This document shows positions 9,589 through 18,926 of a stretch of 34,766 nt of DNA, in pieces. The notes under the pieces are model-generated. The model saw only the letters and a program-made list of their open reading frames with translations. It did not search any database and was not told the DNA's origin. The stretch spans positions 1 through 34,766 of the forward strand of contig JAJOHZ010000007.1 in NCBI GenBank assembly GCA_021209625.1. The letters run 5' to 3'. How positions within the stretch are numbered: position 1 is the stretch's first letter; the number at the start of each line of letters is the position of its first letter. The position numbers and the translations under genes were made by a program. The DNA comes from Erysipelotrichaceae bacterium (GTDB taxonomy: Bacteria; Bacillota_I; Bacilli_A; Erysipelotrichales; Erysipelotrichaceae).

Positions 9589-11253
9589 ATGAAAACAGAC
9601 ATTCAAATCGCACAAGAAAACGAGATGTTCGCCATAGAAAAGATTGCACGAAGAGCAAAAATTGATATGGATTATATTGAAATGTATGGTAAATACCGTG
9701 CTAAGATTGATTTGAAGTTGTTTGATAAACTTGAAGGTGCAAACAATGGAAAACTCGTCCTTGTGACCGCCATCAATCCTACCAAAGCAGGTGAAGGAAA
9801 GTCTACCACAACAGTTGGTTTATGTGATGGTTTGGCTCAGATTAATAAACACGTGATTGGAGCACTTAGAGAACCTTCTTTAGGACCTATTTTTGGTATG
9901 AAGGGAGGAGCAACCGGGGGAGGTTACGCTCAAGTCGTACCAATGGAAGATATTAATCTACATTTCAATGGAGATATGCATGCAATTACAACAGCGAACA
10001 ACCTCATTGCTGCTGCCATTGATAACCATCTATACCATGGAAATGAACTCAATATCAATCCAGAACGCATTGTGTTCAAACGAGCTATGGATATGAATGA
10101 TCGTGCTCTAAGAATTGTTGAAGTAGGAAGACCAGACAAAAGAAGTGTTATTCGAAGAGATGGATTTAACATTACTGTGGCTTCAGAAGTTATGGCCATT
10201 CTTTGCTTATCAACCTCATTAGAAGACTTTAAGAAACGAATTAATAAAGTGATCTTAGCCTATACCCATGATAATAAGGTTATTACAGTAAAGGATTTAA
10301 AGATTGCTGGTGCGGTAGCTATGATTATGAAAGATGCCATAAAGCCCAATCTAGTTCAAACATTAGAACACACTCCAATGATTATTCACGGGGGTCCATT
10401 TGCGAACATTGCTCATGGATGTAATTCAATCATTGCGACAAAACTTGCTTTAAAACTTGCTGATTATGTTGTAACAGAGGCAGGATTTGGAGCAGATTTG
10501 GGTGCTCAAAAATTCATGGATATCAAATGCAATGTTGCTAACATTAAACCTAATGCCATTGTTTTGGTTGCAACCATTCGAGCTTTAAAACTCAATGGAG
10601 GTCTCGTATTCGAAGAATTAGGTCAAGAAAACATAGAAGCATTACTCAAAGGAACTGAAAACTTAGCAAAACATTTAGAAAATTTAGCTCACTATAAAGT
10701 GCCTGTTGTTGTTGCGATCAACCGTTTTAACACAGATACTCAAGAAGAACTAAAAACATTATTAGAATGGTGCAAAAATTTAGGCGTCAAGGCTGTGATT
10801 AATGAATCATGGGCTAAAGGAGGACAAGGTGCTGTGGCATTAGCTGAAGCGGTGGTGCACGAATGTGAGAAACCAAGCCAATTTACTCCACTTCTAAAAG
10901 ACATCCATGGTATTAGAGAGAAAATTGAGACCATTGCCATGACAATCTATGGGGCAAAATCAGTTATATACAGTGAACAAGCTGAAGAAGCTTTGGAAAT
11001 CATTAACCAGCTTGGTTACAACAATCTTAATGTCTGTATGGCAAAAAACCAATACTCACTCAGTGATGATCCAAAAAAACTAGGAAGACCCAAAGATTTT
11101 GATATCACCATTAAAGAACTTCGCATTTCAGCTGGAGCAGGATTTGTGGTTGCTTTGACAGGAGATGTGATGACGATGCCAGGCCTTCCCAAAGTTCCAG
11201 CTGCAGAAAACATGGATATTGACGAACTTGGTCATATTGTAGGTTTATTCTAA
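9589..11253 (+). CDS. fhs: Formate-tetrahydrofolate ligase
   Basis: ATP-dependent formation of 10-formyl-tetrahydrofolate from formate and THF, the entry step of C1 units. The protein has 554 residues, the usual family length. The start ATG at 9589 is chosen because it lies just after the recR stop and gives the family N-terminus (MKTDIQIAQENEM). A P-loop NPTKAGEGKSTTTVGL is at about residues 61-76, followed by REPSLGPIFGMKGGATGGGY. The C-terminal SAGAGFVVALTGDVMTMPGL is typical. It sits in the dnaX-recR operon; the partner enzyme FolD is encoded about 17.6 kb downstream. Its TAA stop overlaps the next ATG by one base. Confidence 0.96.
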   Translation: MKTDIQIAQENEMFAIEKIARRAKIDMDYIEMYGKYRAKIDLKLFDKLEGANNGKLVLVTAINPTKAGEGKSTTTVGLCDGLAQINKHVIGALREPSLGPIFGMKGGATGGGYAQVVPMEDINLHFNGDMHAITTANNLIAAAIDNHLYHGNELNINPERIVFKRAMDMNDRALRIVEVGRPDKRSVIRRDGFNITVASEVMAILCLSTSLEDFKKRINKVILAYTHDNKVITVKDLKIAGAVAMIMKDAIKPNLVQTLEHTPMIIHGGPFANIAHGCNSIIATKLALKLADYVVTEAGFGADLGAQKFMDIKCNVANIKPNAIVLVATIRALKLNGGLVFEELGQENIEALLKGTENLAKHLENLAHYKVPVVVAINRFNTDTQEELKTLLEWCKNLGVKAVINESWAKGGQGAVALAEAVVHECEKPSQFTPLLKDIHGIREKIETIAMTIYGAKSVIYSEQAEEALEIINQLGYNNLNVCMAKNQYSLSDDPKKLGRPKDFDITIKELRISAGAGFVVALTGDVMTMPGLPKVPAAENMDIDELGHIVGLF

Positions 11254-12159
11254 TGGCTTCAATTGCATACATTTGTGACATGAAAATGATTGACTACCAT
11301 CGACTCTTTGGTCATCAAACGATGAACTTTTGGAGACTCACAAATGCAAAGCAATTTACAAAATTTAAACAAGGGGATTATCTCTTCTTCTTAGCTAAAG
11401 GAAGTGAACATCCACAAACAAGAGAAAAAGGTTTGGTAGGTTATGGAAAACTCGCTCATACTACCTCTTGCAGTGTTTCAAAAATGTGGAAGCTTTATGG
11501 AACATACAATGGCTATGAAAACGAAAATGATTTCAAAGAAGCCATAAAAAAAGTGTCAAAACTTAATACGTTGCCTAAAACGCTTAATGGATTATATTTA
11601 GATCAAGTCGTCTTCTTCAATGGACCACTCTATTTATCAGAAATTGATGGCACCGTATCAAGAAATCTTGAAAGCTTCATGTATTTAGATAAAGAAGGGG
11701 TCTCCTTAACTCTAAAAGTATTAGACAAGGCGAAAGAAATCGGTATAAACACATGGCAAGCTGCATTGGATGATGAACTTAATGAATCAACATTTGATTT
11801 AGATTACATCGAGACGGTTGTATCTCATCAAGTTTATGAGTATTTCCCTACCTTAACCAGCACACTCAAACATCACAAGCAATTTATAGAAGCTTTCCCT
11901 GATTATAAATCTGTAAAAGAAATCAAAGGTGTTTTTTATCATCGTGACAAAAAAAACGTGTGTTATTCCACTTTCACCAAACATTAAAGAAGAAACCTTC
12001 TATGCAACTTTAGCCAAGGCCAATCTTATTAAGAATTATTGTCTTAAACATCACATCGAAATGAATGTCACCTTATACTCACAAGAATGGGATGAGAAGA
12101 AAAAACAAGCATGCATTGAATTAGAACTCAATATTAGTCAAAAGGATAGTACTCTTTAA
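11253..12159 (+). CDS. Conserved protein of unknown function, PUA/EVE-like N-terminal half (frameshifted)
   Basis: I do not recognise a named family with confidence. About 301 residues after correction. The first 150 residues look like a small beta-rich PUA/EVE-type fold: an opening strand IAYICDM, then KQGDYLFFLAKG and GLVGYGKLAHTT, then YLDQVVFFNGPLYLSEI, a pattern seen in base- or RNA-binding EVE/ASCH-like domains (inference only). The second half is predicted mixed alpha/beta with no motif I can name. An extra A in the eight-A run at about 11947-11954 breaks the frame; the continuation CVIPLSPNIKEETF reads to the stop at 12157-12159. Translation is coupled to fhs (TAATG). The 3' end overlaps by four bases the convergent CYTH gene. 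Confidence 0.6.
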
Positions 12160-12704
12160 TCTGTACTATCCTTTTCTTTCATTAAGCGTTGAAACTTAGA
12201 TTCACTTGGTTTGTATTCAATATTCCATAACTTTAATTGGTCAAGGAAGTGACTCTTTGCGTCATCAAATCCTTCATGCAATTCATATTCAATCTCAATG
12301 TCTGAAGTATACTTAAATACATTAAAATCCAAACACCAAACACCATATTCATCCTGATAGGAATAGCGATAAGTGGTTGTTTTTCCTAAGTAGTCAAACT
12401 CTTCATTGGAAGTAAATTGTTTCGTGAAATCAATAATCTTATCAGTTGAGATTGAATTGGCTACTACATCGCATTCATATTCATCCACATGGGAGTCTTG
12501 TTTTAGTTTAGCCGTAAATCGGTATTGTCCATTCTTTTCTCTTATTCTTAAAACACCACGATGAGATGTGAAGTAACGATCTTTTGTATCATAATAAAAA
12601 TTAGTCTGCAATTGACCTTGAGTAAAGACACCTTGAGCTAACAAAGCACTGGCTGCATCACCACTGACAAATGTCTTGTATTCTATCTCAGCAAATTTTT
12701 CCAT
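12156..12704 (-). CDS. CYTH-domain (triphosphate tunnel) protein, YjbK-like
   Basis: A 182-residue protein with the N-terminal EIEYK signature (ExExK, residues about 6-10) that defines CYTH enzymes acting on triphosphates or thiamine triphosphate in a beta-barrel tunnel. Alternating basic/acidic strands follow: GVLRIREKNGQYRFTAKLK and, in the C-terminal half, WCLDFNVFKYTSDIEIEYEL. ATG at 12704 is preferred over the upstream GTG because AAGG sits 8 bases before it. The substrate cannot be read from sequence; Firmicute YjbK homologues often lie close to nadK and synthetase genes. Here it is divergent from nadK with a shared 58-bp promoter gap. Confidence 0.8.
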   Translation of the reverse strand: MEKFAEIEYKTFVSGDAASALLAQGVFTQGQLQTNFYYDTKDRYFTSHRGVLRIREKNGQYRFTAKLKQDSHVDEYECDVVANSISTDKIIDFTKQFTSNEEFDYLGKTTTYRYSYQDEYGVWCLDFNVFKYTSDIEIEYELHEGFDDAKSHFLDQLKLWNIEYKPSESKFQRLMKEKDSTD

Positions 12705-12762
12705 AACCACAACCTTCTATGGGTATGATACAATAACATCATCTAAAAAGGAAGTTATTGCC

Positions 12763-13542
12763 ATGCAACGGTTCTATATTGTCGAAAAAGAAGATCAAGA
12801 ATCCAAACGTCTTGGACAAAAAATCAAAGATGCATTAATCCTCAATAACAAATCTTTGGATGCTACTCACCCTCAATGTGTAATATCAGTTGGAGGAGAC
12901 GGCACTTTTCTTCACGCGGTACATAAATTCAAACATCACGATGATGTTGTATTTGTCGGACTTCATACTGGAACCCTAGGATTTTTTACCGATTTTGAAG
13001 CTGATGAGGTGGATATCTTAATTGAAAACCTTGTTAACTCAACCCCCATCATTGAAAGCACACCTTTACTGGAAGTCATCATCACTCAAGATCAAATCAT
13101 CACCACATTAGAAGCCCTTAACGAAATAAGAGTAGAGAACATTGTTAGAACTCAAGAAATTCAAGTTTACATCAACCAAGAAATGATGGAAATCTTCAGA
13201 GGCAATGGACTATGTGTAAGTGGTCAGGCAGGCTCAACTGCATATAACCGATCCCTTAAAGGAGCAATCATAGCTCCAGGTCTTGATGTATTGCAACTCA
13301 CTGAAATCTCTGGAATTCATCATAGAGCTTATCAATCGATTGGATCACCCTTAGTATTACCCAAAGACACCCTTATCACATTTATCTCAGACAACTTCAA
13401 TGGCGCAAAAATCCTTTATGACTATCATGTGTTGGATTGCGATAATGTCACTAAAGTTGAAATTAAAACAAGTACAAAAAAGGTCAATATGGCAAGATAT
13501 CGACCAACATCATACATTAAACGGCTCCATTGTTTATTCTAA
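12763..13542 (+). CDS. nadK: NAD kinase
   Basis: Phosphorylates NAD to NADP; 259 residues. ATG at 12763 follows AAAAGGAAG and gives the short family N-terminus; longer in-frame starts run into the divergent gene. Motifs are the catalytic ISVGGDGTFLHA (about residues 41-52), GLHTGTLGFFTDF, NEIRVEN, and the conserved SGQAGSTAYNRSLKGAII NAD-binding stretch. Transcribed alone. The stop codon sits in the loop of a terminator shared with rodA. Confidence 0.94.
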   Translation: MQRFYIVEKEDQESKRLGQKIKDALILNNKSLDATHPQCVISVGGDGTFLHAVHKFKHHDDVVFVGLHTGTLGFFTDFEADEVDILIENLVNSTPIIESTPLLEVIITQDQIITTLEALNEIRVENIVRTQEIQVYINQEMMEIFRGNGLCVSGQAGSTAYNRSLKGAIIAPGLDVLQLTEISGIHHRAYQSIGSPLVLPKDTLITFISDNFNGAKILYDYHVLDCDNVTKVEIKTSTKKVNMARYRPTSYIKRLHCLF

Positions 13543-13560
13543 TGAGCCGTTTTATTTTTT
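13519..13560. terminator. Bidirectional terminator between nadK and rodA
   Basis: A stem of aaacggct against agccgttt is extended by CATT/AATG past a bulged C. It is followed by TTTTATTTTTT on the plus strand, with an A-rich stretch on the other side. Stops of both convergent genes are within the hairpin. Confidence 0.75.
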
Positions 13561-14729
13561 GATTCACTGCTCATATGAAAAATGACGGCTAAAGGAATCA
13601 TATATGACAATAGACTTGATCCTCCTGCAGATATGAGGGGTAAGGTAATCCCTGTGATAGGAAACAACCCAACGACCATACCCATATTCTGGATTTGTTG
13701 AAAGAAAAGCATACCCAGTAATCCAGCGACCATATACTTTTCTTTTAAACCATCAAATCGTAATGCGACAAGAATGAGTTTTAAATTAAATAATAAACTC
13801 ACTAAAATGGTTATTCCTACTCCAATTAGACCATAATTCTTTGCTATTACTGCAAAGATGAAATCATTTTGTGGTTCAGCAAACGAAATCGCAATAGTTG
13901 CAGCGCCATGACCAGTAACCCCTGCAGAACCAACAGCCATTAAAGCTGTATACAGTTGAGCACCCCAGGTTAAGATATACTGTTCAGGACGAAGCCATCC
14001 ATAAAAACGTGTAAGCCGATAACCGCCACCCACCAATTGACCTAATAATTGTGGATTAGTTTCAAACAAGTAAATAACACCACCAAACAATGCAACTGCA
14101 CCAATGCCACCCACCACTATCCACTGAGGTTTAATTGCAGACATGGATAACATGACAATCAAGGAAATGACGATAACCAAAGGAATACCGGTATCAGGTT
14201 GTAGAACAATGAGAACCAATGGTAAAGCCAATATCTTTCCAATCTTTAAAAACAAGACAATATCATCCCAGTAACTCATTTTGAGGCGATATTGTTGGTG
14301 CTGATGAATGATATCAGATGCACGAATAATTAAAATGATTTTCATGAATTCACTGGGTTGTAATGTACCAACACCAGGGATTTGAATCCAAGCTCGCGCA
14401 CCATTAATAGGTGCAATCAAGGGCAGATTAATGAAAGAATCTATAATAAGCAAACCAAGTAAGAACACAAGAATCCAATAAAAGATAATCGACATTGAGA
14501 ATAGTCGATCTACTCCCATATAAATAAGAAAGGCTAAAGTTAAAAAACCAAGCACATACCAAATCACTTGTTTTATGAGAAAATCTAAACCATTCACATT
14601 GGAAGGAGTCAAAGGAATAGCTCCATAAAGTGCAATAATTGAGATTAAAGCAAGAGATAATATTAATGTTACAAGCATCCAGTCAATTTTAAATCGTCGA
14701 GATGATTCATTTAATCGTTGTAAAGTCAT
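13539..14729 (-). CDS. rodA: SEDS-family peptidoglycan polymerase (RodA/FtsW)
   Basis: Membrane glycosyltransferase for cell-wall synthesis; about 396 residues with roughly ten hydrophobic segments. SEDS signatures are INGARAWIQIPGVGTLQPSE, the catalytic-loop Asp region LQPDTGIPLV, the large extracytoplasmic loop with YILTWGAQLYTALMAVGSAG, FAEPQNDFIFAVIAKNYG, and the final ITGITLPLISAGGSSLL. ATG at 14729 is preferred to 14747 because AAGAAAGGTGG lies just before it. The overall form (short tails, LQPSE) favours RodA over FtsW, but the last motif has SAGGSS instead of the usual SYGGSS. It shows that the host makes a wall and so is not a mollicute. Confidence 0.85.
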   Translation of the reverse strand: MTLQRLNESSRRFKIDWMLVTLILSLALISIIALYGAIPLTPSNVNGLDFLIKQVIWYVLGFLTLAFLIYMGVDRLFSMSIIFYWILVFLLGLLIIDSFINLPLIAPINGARAWIQIPGVGTLQPSEFMKIILIIRASDIIHQHQQYRLKMSYWDDIVLFLKIGKILALPLVLIVLQPDTGIPLVIVISLIVMLSMSAIKPQWIVVGGIGAVALFGGVIYLFETNPQLLGQLVGGGYRLTRFYGWLRPEQYILTWGAQLYTALMAVGSAGVTGHGAATIAISFAEPQNDFIFAVIAKNYGLIGVGITILVSLLFNLKLILVALRFDGLKEKYMVAGLLGMLFFQQIQNMGMVVGLFPITGITLPLISAGGSSLLSYMIPLAVIFHMSSESKNKTAH

Positions 14730-14792
14730 GGAACCACCTTTCTTCATTGTCAGTCTTTGGTATAAATGGTATCATAATCGCGAGGTAATTGC

Positions 14793-16346
14793 ATGAAAAG
14801 ATGGCATAGTTTATTTGATGGTATGAGTGCATCACTCAAATACTATTTAGTACTCACACTAATTTTTGGTCTTGTTCACTCTTTGGCTATTCCTATCATT
14901 TCTAGCATCATTCGAATTGAAACACAAAATTCCATTCGTTTACTTGAAATCATACGATTAGTCTTGGCTTTTCTATTGCAACTATTTCCATTTGTTGTCT
15001 TAGTTTCATTAGCGCAAAGAAAACTCAAACACACAGGAGCAGTGGTTGCTTCCATCATTAGCGGCATCACCATTTATGCGCTTACCTTGTTTATTCCCTT
15101 ATCCAATCTATCCAATCAATACGCATTCGCCTTGTTCAATATTTCATTACCTTCATCTGAATATGTCACACAACCTGTCCAATTAGGGTTTGTAATGACA
15201 TTATTAGCTTATCAAATTGTGAAGTTCAGTATCAAACTTTCAAAACGTCGCATTCCATATGGAATGACAGGCTTTGTCGATAGTGATACATGGATTATAT
15301 TGTATACAATCTTCTTTAGTTTAATCGTTGGTTATGGGGTAGTGTTAGCGTGGCCATGGGTGATTATGGGATTAGAATCAATCATGCGTTTTATTGCCCA
15401 AGACATTACCAATCCAGTGAACTTATTCATCTATGGACTCCTTGAACATTCATTAATCCTTCTTAATTTACAGTCCATCCTACACAATCAATTCTGGTTT
15501 TCAACTTTAGGTGGATCGTGGATCAATCCGGCAGGAACACTCATTCTTGGTGATGTGAATATTTGGCTTGAACAACTCACCAACAATATTATTCCAATTG
15601 GGGTAGGTCGTTTCATTAGTGGATGGTATATTATTAATATGTTTATCGTCCCAGCTATATTATCAGGATTATACCTTCAGTTCAGTGATAAGTTTGACAT
15701 GAGACGATATCGTAACATGTTCATTCTACTCACATTCATGTCCATGTTGTTTGGATTTAGACTTCCATTTGAACTGTTTTTAGTGCTTTCAGCGCCTTTA
15801 CTCTATATCTTTTATGTTCTCTTCTCAGCCATAATCTATGCTCTCACATCTGCATTCAGTATCAACTTAGGTCCAATCACCAACATTGGAACGACGTATG
15901 CATTACCAGGGAATGGTATTCACACATTGCTTTATTTAAGAAATCCTTTGTTTACACAAAGAGTGTGGCAATTGTTCGTGTTAGGCATTATCAGTCTGCT
16001 TTTGATGTATTTTATCACAAGACTATATTATAAATATTTAGCCATTGATTTTGTCACTGTAGGAAACAAGCAACGAAGTGTTGAGCAAATTATGCTTGCG
16101 ATGGGTGGTGTAGATAACATTAAAATGGTACACAGCACCTTCGGACGGCTTTACATCTTACCTTTTGATAAATCTAAGGTTGATTTCAACCGCACAAACA
16201 TCATAGGGGTTTCTCATATCATTGAAAACAAGAATGGATATAACCTTAATTTTGGTGGAGCTTCAGGGATTGTTAGAAAAATCATCATGCAAAAGCTCAT
16301 CGAACTCAAGTCAAATGAGTTAAAGATCAAATCAAATGAATCGTGA
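14793..16346 (+). CDS. PTS EIIC-EIIB-like membrane protein with degenerate active sites
   Basis: A 517-residue protein with about ten membrane segments resembling the glucose-superfamily PTS permease (EIIC), followed by a soluble EIIB-like domain from about residue 435. Retained landmarks are FIYGLLEHSLILLNLQSIL with NQFWFS (equivalent of the NRLLIPFGLHH block) and VGRFISGWYIINMFIVPA. Two key features are altered. The sugar-site motif usually written GITEPIEF reads FGFRLPFELF, losing the first Glu. The EIIB phosphorylation motif (D-x-C-x-T-R-L-R) aligns with MVHSTFGRLYI, which has no Cys; no cysteine occurs in this domain. So it probably cannot phosphorylate sugars; a sensor, facilitator or other role is open. 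Divergent from rodA; own terminator. Confidence 0.75.
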   Translation: MKRWHSLFDGMSASLKYYLVLTLIFGLVHSLAIPIISSIIRIETQNSIRLLEIIRLVLAFLLQLFPFVVLVSLAQRKLKHTGAVVASIISGITIYALTLFIPLSNLSNQYAFALFNISLPSSEYVTQPVQLGFVMTLLAYQIVKFSIKLSKRRIPYGMTGFVDSDTWIILYTIFFSLIVGYGVVLAWPWVIMGLESIMRFIAQDITNPVNLFIYGLLEHSLILLNLQSILHNQFWFSTLGGSWINPAGTLILGDVNIWLEQLTNNIIPIGVGRFISGWYIINMFIVPAILSGLYLQFSDKFDMRRYRNMFILLTFMSMLFGFRLPFELFLVLSAPLLYIFYVLFSAIIYALTSAFSINLGPITNIGTTYALPGNGIHTLLYLRNPLFTQRVWQLFVLGIISLLLMYFITRLYYKYLAIDFVTVGNKQRSVEQIMLAMGGVDNIKMVHSTFGRLYILPFDKSKVDFNRTNIIGVSHIIENKNGYNLNFGGASGIVRKIIMQKLIELKSNELKIKSNES

Positions 16347-16363
16347 GACCCTCACGATTTTTT
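16339..16363 (+). terminator. Terminator after the PTS-like gene
   Basis: Perfect hairpin AATCGTGAG-acc-CTCACGATT followed by a T run. The gene's TGA stop is part of the 5' arm. Confidence 0.85.
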
Positions 16364-16371
16364 GTTTCATA

Positions 16372-16380
16372 TGATATAAT
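16372..16380 (+). promoter_or_regulatory. Extended -10 promoter of mutS operon
   Basis: TGATATAAT is a perfect TGnTATAAT. It ends only 7 bases before the mutS ATG, so transcription would start at or next to the initiation codon. No Shine-Dalgarno sequence lies between. Confidence 0.65.
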
Positions 16381-16387
16381 CACTTCA

Positions 16388-18926
16388 ATGAAAACAAGTT
16401 TAACCCCTATGATGAAACAATATCTTGAAGTTAAAGAAAAGGCGAAAGATGCGCTTCTTTTTTTATCGCTTAGGTGACTTTTACGAATGTTTTTTTGAAG
16501 ATGCACACACTGTATCCAAGTTATGTGATTTGATTTTAACCTCAAGATCCAAAGACGATGTTGAAAAAATCCCGATGTGTGGTGTTCCATACCACTCAGT
16601 GAACCCTTACATTTTAAAATGTCTTCAAGCAGGATTCAAAGTAGCCATAGCAGAACAATTGGAAGATCCAAACACAGCTAAAGGAATTGTAAAACGAGAT
16701 ATTGTAAAGATTTTGACTCCAGGAACTGTTTTAGAAGACTTTTTAGATGAAAAAAACATTGTCACACTCGCAAGCATTCATGATTGTGGATTAAGTTATG
16801 GATGCACTTGGATTGAAGTGGCGAGCGGAATATTAAGATACATGGAAATCGCAAAAGAAGAGACAGAACTACTTTCGTTCTTCCTAACTTACCACGTGAA
16901 AGAAGTTATCGTCTTTGAAAAGAACGTCCAAGAACATGTAAATAGATTGACTTCACATCATGATTTTTTAACGTCTTTTGTTGAACTTATGACATTTGAT
17001 GAAAGTGAAACATTGGCTCCTACCTTATCCACTTTTAAGCGACAAGGATTAGATGCCTTATTAACTTACTTAAACAGCACACAAAAATCATCTCAACTTT
17101 ATATTTTGCCATGTGAAATCATACAAGTTAAGACTTCCATGCGATTGGATTACACCACACTTAATCATTTAGAGTTGTTATGGACACATAAATCAAAATC
17201 AAACGATCTTACACTATTCTCGTATTTGGATCGGTGTAAAACCGCAATGGGATCGCGTTATCTTAAAGACATGTTGACTCATTTAAGTATGGATCCATCA
17301 GTGATTGAGCGAAGACTTGATCAAGTGGAACATCTTGTGAATGATTTTGTGCTATTGGAACAACTCAGTGAAGAACTTAAGAATATTTATGATTTAGAAA
17401 GAATCATCACTAAGATTGCATACAAAACCATGATGCCTGTGGATGTCATTCGATTAAGTCGCACTTTGCAAGCTACTCAAAACATAGTCGAACTGATTAA
17501 AGATGTGGATGTATTTCAATCCATCCGTGTTGAAGACACATTAAATGAGTTATCACAAGCACTGATCAAAGAATTCAATCCTCAACCTCCTTTAACCGTT
17601 AAAGAAGGTAATATTTTTAATGATGGCGTCTATGAGCAACTCGATTACTATCGTTCCTTATCAAAACAAGGCTCTTCATGGTTGTTGGAATTTGAAAATC
17701 AAGAGAGAGAAAGAACGCAGATTAAGACACTAAAAGTCGGATATAATAAAGTATTTGGATACTATATTGAAGTTTCTAAAGGACAAACTCACCTAGTCCA
17801 AGATCATTTTGGTTATGTTAGAAAACAAACCTTAACCAATGCAGAACGCTATATTTCTAGTACACTGAAAGACAAAGAAGACGAACTCTTAAGTGCACAA
17901 GATAAAATGGTGAAGTATGAAGAAGCCATGTTTGAAAAGAAAGTCATTGAACTTAACGACGTAATCACATCATTAACTCAACATGTTCAAATGATTAAAA
18001 CCGTAGATATTTTAGTCTCTTTTGCTCGTATTAGTGCACAAAGTGGGTTCAGTCGACCTCACTTTCACCAAGGCAAACACCTTATTATTAAAGATTCGTT
18101 TCATCCTTTACTGAAAGAAATCAAGCCTTCAGATAAAGTTATTAAGAATAATTGGATTGTGGAAGAAGATAAACCCATTTTTATTCTTACGGGTCCTAAT
18201 ATGGGGGGGAAATCCACCTTTATGAGACAAATGGCCATGATGGTCATACTAGCTCAAATGGGTTGTTTTGTGAGTGCTAAAGAGTATCAAGCACCTATCT
18301 TTGATGCGATATTCACGAGAATTGGTGCAAGTGATGATCTGATTAAGGGAGAATCCACTTTCATGGTTGAAATGAATGAAGCTAATGTGGCTTTAAATCA
18401 TGCTACCCAGAACTCATTAATCTTATTTGATGAAATTGGACGTGGAACATCCACATACGATGGTATGGCCATAGCACAAGCCATGATCGAATACATCAGC
18501 ACTCATTTAGAAGCAAAAACCATCTTCTCTACGCATTATCATGAGTTAACTTCATTGGAATCCATGATGCCAAACATCACTAACTTGGTCACTCAAGTCA
18601 AAGAATCTCAAGATCATATTGATTTCCTTTACCGTGTTGAAAAAGGAAAAGCATTAAAATCGTACGGTATTAACGTTGCTAAGATTGCACATTTACCAAC
18701 TCAAATCATCACACGAGCACAAACCATTCTAAAACAGTTGGAAGAAAAACCAGCAATGATACAGTCATCATTACTGTTTGAACCACAAGTCAAAAGAGAA
18801 GATGAAAAGAAAACCCAATTCATTGAATCCATACAAAACATTGATGTGAACCATGTCACCCCAGTGAAAGCTTTATCCATCCTTGATGATCTCATTGCAC
18901 AGGCTAAAGAGGTGACTCATGAGTAG
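16388..18926 (+). CDS. mutS: DNA mismatch repair protein MutS (frameshifted near start)
   Basis: Mismatch-recognition ATPase, about 845 residues once one extra T in the seven-T run 16458-16464 is removed. The corrected N-terminus MKTSLTPMMKQYLEVKEK runs into YRLGDFYECFFEDA, which carries the Phe-Tyr-Glu mismatch-wedge motif of MutS1. C-terminal ATPase motifs are TGPNMGGKSTFMRQ (Walker A), LFDEIGRGTSTYDGMAIAQA (Walker B and signature) and FSTHYHELT. It is the first gene of mutS-mutL-miaA-tcdA-msrA; its last codons overlap the mutL start by 8 bases. No ribosome site is visible before ATG. Confidence 0.96.

Noticed and set aside
12676-12762. Longer N-terminus for NAD kinase
   Set aside because: It would overlap the divergent CYTH gene and its promoter; ATG 12763 has a good ribosome site and gives the family N-terminus.
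16887-16902. Third CACGTGAAA motif resembling parS, in mutS
   Set aside because: It differs from the parS consensus at four fixed positions and is explained by coding sequence.
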